A stretch of DNA of 9,342 nt from Coriobacteriia bacterium (GTDB taxonomy: Bacteria; Actinomycetota; Coriobacteriia; Coriobacteriales; Atopobiaceae), in NCBI GenBank assembly GCA_003150175.1, contig QAKZ01000059.1:1-9342 (forward strand), in the 5' to 3' direction. Of the stretch, positions 1 to 4,901 are shown one piece after another. Under the pieces are notes generated by a model. It was not told the origin of the DNA and searched no databases. It worked only from the letters and a program-made list of their open reading frames with translations. The position numbers were made by a program, and so were the translations under genes. The number at the start of each line of letters is the position of its first letter. Within the stretch, counting starts at the first letter, position 1.

Positions 1-435
1 GGCTACAAGGTGGGCTCCTCCATCGCCAAGGACCTCTCCGGCGGCCTGATGGGCAAGATCACCGAGGGCGCCTCCATCCTCGGCATGTTCATCATCGGCG
101 CGCTCGTCGAGCGCTGGGTGTCCATCTCGTTCACCCCGGTCGTCTCTCAGATCACGCAGCAGGACGGCGCCTACATCGACTGGGCCAACCTGCCCGCCGG
201 CTCTGAGGGCATCAAGCAGGCCCTGACCCAGTACGCCTCCCTCGGCGTCAACGGCCTCGACCAGGTCAAGACCACTACGCTCCAAGGCAACCTCGACCAG
301 CTGATCCCCGGCCTCGCCGCCGTGTGCCTCACGCTCGGTTGCTGCAAGCTCCTGAAGAAGAACGTCAGCCCGATCGCCATCATCCTCGGCCTCTTCGCCA
401 TCGGCATTATCGGTCGCGTCGTCGGCTTCATGTAG
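1..435 (+). CDS. PTS mannose/fructose/sorbose family, IID membrane subunit (C-terminal part)
   Basis: The reading frame is open from base 1 (G-Y-K-V-G-S-S...) and stops at TAG 433-435, so the true start lies left of the window. About 144 residues remain of a protein usually 270-300 long. The segment GYKVGSSIAKDLSGG followed by TEGASILGMFIIGALVERW is the conserved core of IID (EIID-Man) proteins. The C-terminus ends in two hydrophobic stretches, LIPGLAAVCLTLGCC and IAIILGLFAIGIIGRVVGF, separated by KLLKKN, as expected for the membrane-embedded end of IID. With IIC it forms the sugar-translocating channel, and phosphate reaches the sugar through IIAB. The following DUF956 gene supports a mannose/glucose-type system, but substrate cannot be fixed from this fragment. 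The rest of the operon (IIA, IIB, IIC) should lie upstream. Confidence 0.93.
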   Translation, partial: GYKVGSSIAKDLSGGLMGKITEGASILGMFIIGALVERWVSISFTPVVSQITQQDGAYIDWANLPAGSEGIKQALTQYASLGVNGLDQVKTTTLQGNLDQLIPGLAAVCLTLGCCKLLKKNVSPIAIILGLFAIGIIGRVVGFM

Positions 436-460
436 GATGTAGTCGCTCAAGCGACTTCAC

Positions 461-498
461 GGGCCGCTTCCCGCGCAGGGGAGCGGCCCTATTTGTTA
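461..498 (+). terminator. Rho-independent terminator between the IID gene and the DUF956 gene
   Basis: GGGCCGCT at 461-468 pairs perfectly with AGCGGCCC at 482-489. The stem continues inward through a T-G pair and CCC/GGG (470-472 with 478-480), giving about 12 bp with a 5-nt loop at 473-477. A T-rich run (TATTTGTT) follows directly. A smaller perfect hairpin, AGTCGC-TCAA-GCGACT at 441-456, precedes it. The position just after the IID stop codon suggests termination of the PTS operon, or partial attenuation before the DUF956 gene. Confidence 0.82.
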
Positions 499-515
499 AG
501 ACAGGAGGCCCGCAC

Positions 516-890
516 ATGGCCAAATCACTGAACACCAAGGTCGAGTACACCGAGAAAGCGACCTCTATGATGGGGCTCGGCACCTACGGCGACGTCATGC
601 TCGGCGACGTCGCCTTCGAGTTCTACAACGAGAAGAACACCGAGGACTTCATCCAGATCCCCTGGTCCGAGGTCGACTACGTCGCCGCCGAGGTCCTCCC
701 CGGAAAAAAGATCGCCCGCTTCGCGATCTTCACCAAGGAAAACGGCCACTACACCTTCAGCACCCGCGACAACAAGGCGACGCTGCGCGCGATGCGCGGG
801 CACGTGCCCGACGACAAACTCCAAAAGAGCCCCAATGTCTTTCAGGTCATGAAGGCCGGTGTGCGGAGTCTGTCGCATTTGGGCCGCTAG
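516..890 (+). CDS. DUF956 family protein, mannose-PTS associated (ManO-like)
   Basis: This 124-residue protein begins MAKSLNTKVEYTEKATSMMG and carries the DUF956 signature features: SLNTKV near the start, GDVMLGDVAFEFYN (25-38), IQIPWSEVDYV (47-57), RFAIFTKENGHYTFSTR (68-84) and a C-terminal RAMRGHVPDD...FQVMKAG. The length matches the family. ATG 516 is chosen because AGGAGG at 503-508 sits 7 nt upstream; the longer open frame beginning in the IID gene would pass through the terminator and has no Shine-Dalgarno sequence. DUF956 genes typically follow manLMN/manXYZ PTS genes in Gram-positive bacteria and are sometimes called manO. The biochemical role is unclear, with a regulatory function suggested. 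Here it is separated from the IID gene by a terminator, and no separate promoter is obvious, so it probably depends on read-through. Confidence 0.9.
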   Translation: MAKSLNTKVEYTEKATSMMGLGTYGDVMLGDVAFEFYNEKNTEDFIQIPWSEVDYVAAEVLPGKKIARFAIFTKENGHYTFSTRDNKATLRAMRGHVPDDKLQKSPNVFQVMKAGVRSLSHLGR

Positions 891-899
891 CCCACAGGG

Positions 900-908
900 T
901 GATATAAT
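900..908 (+). promoter_or_regulatory. Extended -10 promoter for efp
   Basis: TGATATAAT at 900-908 is a perfect TGnTATAAT extended -10 element. It sits in the 73-bp gap between the DUF956 stop and the efp start. No good -35 hexamer is present at 16-19 nt upstream (TTGGGC at 879-884 is the nearest, with an 18-nt spacer), which suits an extended -10 promoter. Transcription would start near 914-916, giving a leader of about 50 nt. Confidence 0.72.
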
Positions 909-963
909 CTACCAAATGTATGCAACGCGCCCGCTGGGCCAATAAAGGAAAGAGAGTTTTTCG

Positions 964-1530
964 ATGCAGCAGATCAGCACCGCCGAGTTCAAGAACGGCA
1001 TGGGCCTCAAGATCAAGGACAAGATCTTTACCCTCGTCGAGTTCCAGCACGTCAAGCCGGGCAAGGGCGGCGCTTTCGTCCGCTACAAGATTAAGGACCT
1101 GCGCACCGGCCGCGTGATCGGCGACCAGACCTGCAACGCGGGCTCCAAGTTCGACTCCGTGATGCTCACCACCAAGGAGATGCAGTACCTCTACAACGAC
1201 GGCGACCACTACTACTTCATGGACATGGAGACCTACGACCAGATCCCCGTTCCCGTGGACTTCATCGGCGACAACGCCAAGTGGCTCAAGGAGAACGACA
1301 CCTGCCTGCTCATGTACGCCGACGACGACCTGCTGACCGTCCAGCCCCCGATGTTTATCGAGGCTGAGATCACCAAGACCGACCCCGGCTTCAAGGGCGA
1401 CACCGTCCAGGGCGGCACCAAGCCCGCCACCATCGAGACCGGCGCCACTATCCAGGTCCCGCTGTACCTCAACGAGGGCGACGTCATCAAGATCGACACC
1501 CGCGAGGGCAAGTTCGTCTCGCGCGTCTAA
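964..1530 (+). CDS. efp: Translation elongation factor P
   Basis: The 188-residue product has the standard EF-P length and three-domain layout: an N-terminal KOW-like domain (about 1-62), a central OB domain (about 65-128, with the YNDGDHYYFMDMETYDQ stretch) and a C-terminal OB domain (about 130-188, GFKGDTVQGGTKPATIETGA then VPLYLNEGDVIKIDT). EF-P enters the ribosomal E site and relieves stalling at polyproline. The tip loop reads H-V-K-P-G-K-G-G-A-F-V-R, placing the functional lysine at K34. The residue after KG is G36, whereas unmodified actinobacterial EF-Ps are described as carrying PGKGP. Start ATG 964 is supported by the family N-terminus and a purine-rich AAAGGAAAGAGAG at 944-956. It is the first gene after the promoter at 900-908 and has its own downstream hairpin. 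Confidence 0.97.
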   Translation: MQQISTAEFKNGMGLKIKDKIFTLVEFQHVKPGKGGAFVRYKIKDLRTGRVIGDQTCNAGSKFDSVMLTTKEMQYLYNDGDHYYFMDMETYDQIPVPVDFIGDNAKWLKENDTCLLMYADDDLLTVQPPMFIEAEITKTDPGFKGDTVQGGTKPATIETGATIQVPLYLNEGDVIKIDTREGKFVSRV

Positions 1531-1548
1531 CTCACTGAATGTCCGCAG

Positions 1549-1575
1549 GCCCCGGCACAAGCCGGGGCGGCTTTA
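1549..1575 (+). terminator. Hairpin after efp, weak terminator or attenuator
   Basis: GCCCCGGC (1549-1556) pairs perfectly with GCCGGGGC (1561-1568) across the 4-nt loop ACAA. Only GGCTTTA follows, so the U-tract is poor. No promoter is visible between this hairpin and the next start at 1594, so it probably sets the ratio of efp to the downstream genes rather than stopping transcription fully. Confidence 0.55.
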
Positions 1576-1593
1576 CCAACGAGGAGGGTTTCC

Positions 1594-1956
1594 ATGGCAG
1601 AGAGCGAGCTTAACGTCTCTGGTATCGGCATCTCGAAGAGCGTCGTATCGACCATCGTGAGCCTTGCGGCCAAGCGCGTCGACGGCGTCGCCTCCGTGGG
1701 CGGCAATGACATCGCGTCGAGCCTGATCTCCGTGTTCACGAGCCGCACCGTCTCTCCCGAGGCCGCGGTCGAGTCGTATGTCGAGGGCGATGCCCTGCAC
1801 GTCGTCGTGCACCTCGCCGTCTTCTACGGCTACCCCTTCACCAAGCTCGCGGCGGATGTGCGCGAGGCCATCGCCGCGGCCGTGACCGAGCAGATCGGCG
1901 TCGAGGTCGACGGAGTCGACGTTTGCATCGACAGCCTCGTCTTCCCGAAGGAGTAA
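1594..1956 (+). CDS. Asp23/Gls24 family protein (YqhY-like)
   Basis: This 120-residue protein fits the small Asp23/Gls24 family. ISKSVVSTIVSLAAKRVDGVASVGG (about 13-37) is the family's opening helix and turn (V...IA..A...V.GV). LHVVVHLAVFYGYPFTKLAADVREAIAAAV (about 69-98) is the central strand-helix unit with the typical G-x-x-(F/I)...V...I pattern, and VDGVDVCIDSLVFP closes it. There is no signal peptide or membrane segment. GAGGAGG at 1581-1587 lies 6 nt before ATG 1594. Lying immediately before nusB is the position of Bacillus yqhY, a paralogue linked to control of acetyl-CoA carboxylase. No accB/accC genes are present here, so that role cannot be assumed; the broader family is tied to envelope or alkaline stress. 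It is probably co-transcribed with nusB. Confidence 0.88.
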   Translation: MAESELNVSGIGISKSVVSTIVSLAAKRVDGVASVGGNDIASSLISVFTSRTVSPEAAVESYVEGDALHVVVHLAVFYGYPFTKLAADVREAIAAAVTEQIGVEVDGVDVCIDSLVFPKE

Positions 1957-1957
1957 G

Positions 1958-2596
1958 GTGGCAGTTCGATTCGGAGGGCGCACCCGCGCCCGCAGCCAGG
2001 CGCTGCAGCTGATGTTCCAGGCCGAGGCCTCCGGGCGCACGGTCCCCGAGGTCCTCGACGGCGAGTACGCCCTCGACAACGGCCCGCTGCGCGACTTCGC
2101 GCGCGAGCTTGCCGTGGGTTGCGACGGCGTCCGCCACGACCTCGACGCCATCATCGCGACCCGTTCGGAGAGCTGGGCGATCAACCGCATGCCCGCGGTC
2201 GACCGCAACCTGCTGCGCCTCTCGCTCTACGAGATGATCTACGTTCCCGAGGTGGACATCCCCGTCGCCATCGACGAGGTCGTCCGCCTGGCCAAGTGCT
2301 ACGGCACCGACGAGTCCTCGAAGTTCATCAACGGCCTGCTCGGCCGCGTGGCGGACGACGTCGAGGCCGGCGTCGACGTCGTCGCCAAGGCCCACGAGGA
2401 GCTCGCCGCGCGAGGTGAGTCCTCCGCCGACGTGCAGTACGCCCTCGAGGGCGGCAAGAACGACGTCTGGGAGGAGCCCGAGGACGAGGAGGAGCCGCTT
2501 CCCTTCGGCGCCGACCTCGGCGACGAGCTCACCGGCGGCATCTGGTACGTCGAGGGCCCGGGCACCATCGAGGAAGACGACGAGGACGTCTGGTAA
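1958..2596 (+). CDS. nusB: Transcription antitermination factor NusB with acidic C-terminal extension
   Basis: Residues 1-135 are a full NusB helical domain: basic N-terminus GRTRARSQALQLMFQAEASG, central AINRMPAVDRNLLRLSLYEMIY (about 74-95) and VAIDEVVRLAKCYGTDESSKFINGLLGRV (about 103-131). NusB binds boxA RNA with NusE (S10) and supports rRNA antitermination. The protein is 212 residues, against about 130-150 for most NusB. The extra roughly 70 residues (141-212) are highly acidic (EEPEDEEEP; EEDDEDVW at the very end) and probably disordered. The start is GTG 1958, one base after the previous stop, with AAGGAG at 1948-1953 only 4 nt upstream; the N-terminus matches the family. The stop overlaps the xseB start (TAATG), implying translational coupling. 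Confidence 0.95.
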   Translation: MAVRFGGRTRARSQALQLMFQAEASGRTVPEVLDGEYALDNGPLRDFARELAVGCDGVRHDLDAIIATRSESWAINRMPAVDRNLLRLSLYEMIYVPEVDIPVAIDEVVRLAKCYGTDESSKFINGLLGRVADDVEAGVDVVAKAHEELAARGESSADVQYALEGGKNDVWEEPEDEEEPLPFGADLGDELTGGIWYVEGPGTIEEDDEDVW

Positions 2597-2922
2597 TGGC
2601 CCGCGTCGACACCTCCAAGTACCAGACCTTCCCGCAGATCACCGAGCGGCTCGACGATATCGTCTCGCAGGTGCGCGACAAGGATATTTCGCTCGAGCGC
2701 TCGCTCGATCTCTTTGACGAGGCGATCGCGCTCGGCTCGAAGGCTGTCGACATGGTCGATGCCACGGACTTCTCGCCCGAGGAGGCGGCTCAGCTCGAGG
2801 AGCAGGCCGCCGACAAAGGCAAGGGCGCTGTTGCGGCCGATGGAGTTGCCGGCGATGGCGAGGGCGCCGATGAGCAGGGCGACTCCTCCTCAAAGGACAC
2901 TCCAGCGAAGGAGAACGCATAG
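2596..2922 (+). CDS. xseB: Exodeoxyribonuclease VII small subunit (XseB-like) with low-complexity tail
   Basis: Residues 10-54 match the XseB helical hairpin: FPQITERLDDIVSQVRDKDISLERSLDLFDEAIALGSKAV, corresponding to the family pattern F-x-x-x-(L/I)-x-x-L-x-x-I-V...L-x-L-E-x-S-(L/x)-x-L-(F/Y)-E-x-(G/A). XseB binds the large nuclease subunit XseA to form ExoVII, which degrades single-stranded DNA. After residue 55 the usual AE-x-(K/R)-V-x-x-L helix end is replaced by DATDFSPEEAAQLEEQ, followed by a G/A/E/D/S-rich tail to residue 108. Most XseB proteins are about 75-85 residues. No Shine-Dalgarno sequence is clear, and ATG 2596 overlaps the nusB stop, so coupled translation is likely. The xseA gene normally next to xseB is absent from this window. 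Confidence 0.8.
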   Translation: MARVDTSKYQTFPQITERLDDIVSQVRDKDISLERSLDLFDEAIALGSKAVDMVDATDFSPEEAAQLEEQAADKGKGAVAADGVAGDGEGADEQGDSSSKDTPAKENA

Positions 2923-3659
2923 TGGCGAAGAAGCGGCGGCTCGACGAGGAGCTCGTCGAGCAGGGTTTCTTTGCAAATAAGGACGAGGCCTTGCGCGCCG
3001 TTATGGCGGGCGAGGTCTCGACTTCTGACCGTCGCCTGACCTCGGCCGGGGAGCGTGTGGCTATGGGACTCCCGCTCCACGTGAAGGGGCACGGCGCCTT
3101 CGTCAGCCGAGGTGGCCTCAAGCTCGAGCGCGGCCTCGACTACTTCGGCGTTGACCCCACGGGGCTCGAGTGCCTGGATGTGGGCTGCTCCACGGGAGGC
3201 TTCACCGATTGTCTGCTGCGCCGCGGCGCTATTCACGTGACGTCGGTCGACGTCGGGTACGCACAGTTCGACTGGGGGCTTCGTCAGGATTCGCGCGTGC
3301 GCCTCCTGGAGCGCACGAACATCGTCGATGTGCCGGGCATCGTGGGGGGCGGCTGCTTCGACCTCGCCGTCTGCGACGTATCGTTCACCTCCGTGACGAG
3401 CATACTTCCCGCTGTCCTCGAGCTTCTGAGGCCTGAGGGCTCCTTCCTCACCCTGGTCAAGCCGCAGTTCGAGGCCCCGCGCGAGGACGTGGGCGAGGGC
3501 GGCGTCGTCCGCGACCAAGCGGTGCGCGACGCCGCCGTCGAGCAGGTGCGCTCCGCCTTCGCGTCATCCGGGCTCGATGTGCGCGGCGTCTGCGAGAGCC
3601 CCATCCATGGCGCGAAGGGCAACGTGGAGTACCTCATGCTCGGGGTCCGTGGGGCGTAG
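2922..3659 (+). CDS. tlyA: TlyA family rRNA 2'-O-methyltransferase (hemolysin A-like)
   Basis: The 245-residue product has an N-terminal S4 RNA-binding domain (about 5-60, RRLDEELVEQGFFANKDEAL), the TlyA linker SRGGLKLERGL (62-72) and a Rossmann methyltransferase domain with SAM motif LDVGCSTGGFTDCLL (85-99). The K-D-K-E set of ribose 2'-O-methyltransferases is present as K67, D152 (VCDVSF), K180 (LVKPQFE) and E236 (GNVEYL). Mycobacterial TlyA methylates 16S C1409 and 23S C1920 (capreomycin sensitivity). The shorter type I enzymes act mainly on 23S; this protein begins directly at the S4 domain and which rRNA it modifies is not decided here. GTG 2922 overlaps the xseB stop (TAGTG), with AAGGAG at 2908-2913, 8 nt upstream. 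It appears to be the last gene of the efp-to-tlyA run; no strong terminator follows. Confidence 0.95.
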   Translation: MAKKRRLDEELVEQGFFANKDEALRAVMAGEVSTSDRRLTSAGERVAMGLPLHVKGHGAFVSRGGLKLERGLDYFGVDPTGLECLDVGCSTGGFTDCLLRRGAIHVTSVDVGYAQFDWGLRQDSRVRLLERTNIVDVPGIVGGGCFDLAVCDVSFTSVTSILPAVLELLRPEGSFLTLVKPQFEAPREDVGEGGVVRDQAVRDAAVEQVRSAFASSGLDVRGVCESPIHGAKGNVEYLMLGVRGA

Positions 3660-3702
3660 CGGGGGCGTTCACGGAAATCGCCTTCTGCCCAAGCGGCGCG
3701 GA

Positions 3703-3720
3703 TGTGGCCGGGCCGCCACA
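3703..3720 (+). promoter_or_regulatory. Candidate operator dyad TGTGGC-N6-GCCACA
   Basis: TGTGGC at 3703-3708 and GCCACA at 3715-3720 form a perfect 6+6 inverted repeat with a 6-nt spacer. It ends one base before the extended -10 element at 3722-3730 and therefore occupies the -35/spacer region. This is where a repressor or spacer-binding activator would sit. The regulator is unknown. Confidence 0.5.
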
Positions 3721-3721
3721 G

Positions 3722-3730
3722 TGCTATGGT
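3722..3730 (+). promoter_or_regulatory. Promoter (-10) for the oxidoreductase-crcB operon
   Basis: TGCTATGGT at 3722-3730 fits an extended -10 (TGn plus TATGGT). No convincing -35 hexamer is seen. Transcription would begin about 3737, leaving a leader of roughly 30 nt before ATG 3768. The core GCTATGGT recurs upstream of ppc at 6584-6591. Confidence 0.55.
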
Positions 3731-3760
3731 CAGGGCATCAACCGTTCCTTCTATGGGAGG

Positions 3761-3776
3761 TTTGCCCATGGGCAAA
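3761..3776 (+). repeat. Perfect 16-bp palindrome over a start codon
   Basis: TTTGCCCATGGGCAAA at 3761-3776 equals its own reverse complement. It begins directly after the Shine-Dalgarno GGGAGG (3755-3760), and its centre contains the ATG start at 3768-3770. It could be a downstream operator, or an RNA element affecting initiation. Its codons also fit the protein, so chance is possible. Confidence 0.6.
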
Positions 3777-4370
3777 AGCACTGAATTCGACACGTTGATC
3801 GTGTATTGCCACCCCTACGACATGAGTCTGAACGCCGCGGTGCTCACCGCGGTTGAGGAGGGGCTCGACCGCGCAGGCCGCACCTTCGAGGTCTGTGACC
3901 TATATTCCGACGGGTTCGACCCGGTGCTCCATGCGGGTGACCTTGAGCTCTACAACGAGGGAAAGACGACCGACGAGCTCGTGCGCAGGTATCAGAAAGC
4001 GCTGCTTTCCGCCAAGCACCTCGTGCTCGTGACCCCGATCTGGTGGAACGATGTCCCCGCCCTGCTCAAGGGTTGGCTGGACAAGGTCATGCTCGTCGGG
4101 TTTTCCTGGGAGGCCACGGGCCACGGCCTTGAGGGCACGCTCGGGCGCGCGATCGAGTCGGTCGACGTTTTCACTACCTCAGCGGAGCCGACGGAGCATC
4201 TGAGGGCCGCCATCGAGGCGACCCTCTTTGACGGCACGTTCGCGCAGCTCGGCATCGCCCGCCGCGCCTGGCACAACTTCGGCGGCATGGACCAATCCAC
4301 GGTCGAGCAGCGCGAGGCGTGGCTCGCCGAGGTCACGCGAACGGTGGCAGGGGAGACCCAAGCATGCTAG
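3768..4370 (+). CDS. Flavodoxin-fold NAD(P)H:quinone oxidoreductase (Flavodoxin_2 family)
   Basis: This 200-residue protein matches the NQO1/MdaB/KefF-type Flavodoxin_2 family. It has an opening beta strand and flavin phosphate loop (LIVYCHPYDMSLNAAV, 10-25), DLYSDGFDPVL (44-54) and the flavin-contact segment VTPIWWNDVPALLKGWLDKV (88-107). A glycine-containing VGFSWEATGHGLEGTLGR follows, then an FGGMD near the end (171-175). Such enzymes bind FMN or FAD and transfer two electrons from NAD(P)H to quinones or other acceptors; the substrate cannot be read from sequence. ATG 3768 is preferred over an upstream in-frame ATG at 3702 because GGGAGG at 3755-3760 precedes it and the protein aligns from there; the 3702 start would also lie upstream of the proposed promoter. 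The last codons overlap crcB by 7 nt, so the two are one operon. Confidence 0.9.
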   Translation: MGKSTEFDTLIVYCHPYDMSLNAAVLTAVEEGLDRAGRTFEVCDLYSDGFDPVLHAGDLELYNEGKTTDELVRRYQKALLSAKHLVLVTPIWWNDVPALLKGWLDKVMLVGFSWEATGHGLEGTLGRAIESVDVFTTSAEPTEHLRAAIEATLFDGTFAQLGIARRAWHNFGGMDQSTVEQREAWLAEVTRTVAGETQAC

Positions 4371-4738
4371 AGGCGCTTGCGGTCGCGGCCGGCGGCGCGG
4401 TCGGGAGCCTCGGCCGCTGGGGCATCGGGCGCGCGCTCACGGCGGCGTGCCCGGGACTGCCCGCCGGCACCTTCGCGGCGAACGTCGTCGCCGGAGTGAT
4501 CATCGGCCTCGTGAGCGGCCTGAACGCCGCGAACCCGATGCCTGCTGAGGTGAAGTCGCTCCTCACCGTCGGCCTTTGCGGCGGGCTCTCGACCTTCTCG
4601 ACCTTCACGAACGAGACCTTCGGCCTCATCGAGGCGGGCAACGTGCCTGCCGCCGTCGCGAACATCGCGGCGAACGTGGCCGTCTGCCTCGTGGCCGTCT
4701 GGGCCGGCACGCGGCTCGGGGGCGCGCTCGCCGCATAG
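4364..4738 (+). CDS. crcB: CrcB/Fluc family fluoride ion channel
   Basis: The 124-residue protein has four hydrophobic segments and the Fluc signatures: GGAVGSLGRWGIGR (10-23, conserved G-R-W), GTFAANVVAG (35-44, pore asparagine N40) and GLCGGLSTFSTFTNE (70-84), holding the paired phenylalanines F78 and F81 that line the fluoride pathway. Fluc proteins export toxic fluoride as dual-topology dimers; a single gene of this length implies a homodimer unless a second copy lies elsewhere. ATG 4364 (ATGCTAG) overlaps the end of the oxidoreductase gene by 7 nt, with GGGGAG at 4350-4355, 8 nt upstream. I looked for a fluoride (crcB) riboswitch before the operon and saw none. Regulation presumably follows the promoter and dyads at 3703-3776. 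Confidence 0.95.
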   Translation: MLEALAVAAGGAVGSLGRWGIGRALTAACPGLPAGTFAANVVAGVIIGLVSGLNAANPMPAEVKSLLTVGLCGGLSTFSTFTNETFGLIEAGNVPAAVANIAANVAVCLVAVWAGTRLGGALAA

Positions 4739-4756
4739 TCGAACCGCTTTGTAAAG

Positions 4757-4803
4757 ACCTGGCGCGCCGATTCTGCTCTCGAGTCGGCGCGCCCGGTTCA
4801 GTT
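4757..4803. terminator. Hairpin terminator between convergent crcB and flippase genes
   Basis: GGCGCGCCGA (4761-4770) pairs perfectly with TCGGCGCGCC (4784-4793). The stem extends inward by T-G, T-A and C-G to a 7-nt loop (4774-4780), and outward after one mismatch by ACC/GGT (4757-4759 with 4795-4797). TCAGTTTGG follows on the plus strand, a weak T-tract. On the minus strand the sequence after the stem includes TCTTTAC. The location, 19 bp after the crcB stop and between genes pointing at each other, suggests it serves both strands. Confidence 0.72.
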
Positions 4804-4901
4804 TGGATTTCGGGGCAGGGACGGTCGGCCTTCTTTCTTAGGCCTCTTTTCCCGGCAAATGGCGCATGGCGATTCGGCGTCGTCCCCTCGCGCCTCCGGT
4901 C

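Noticed and set aside
847..1560. A 237-codon minus-strand open frame over efp
   Set aside because: It covers a clear EF-P gene and translates to Leu/Val/Asp/Gly-rich shadow sequence with no family resemblance.
3660..3767. Fluoride riboswitch before the crcB operon
   Set aside because: The conserved riboswitch core sequence and pseudoknot arrangement were not recognisable; the region instead shows a short dyad and a promoter.
4821..4860. A second terminator near GGCC-ttctttctta-GGCC
   Set aside because: The stem is only 4-5 bp and the stronger hairpin at 4757-4803 already explains termination of crcB.
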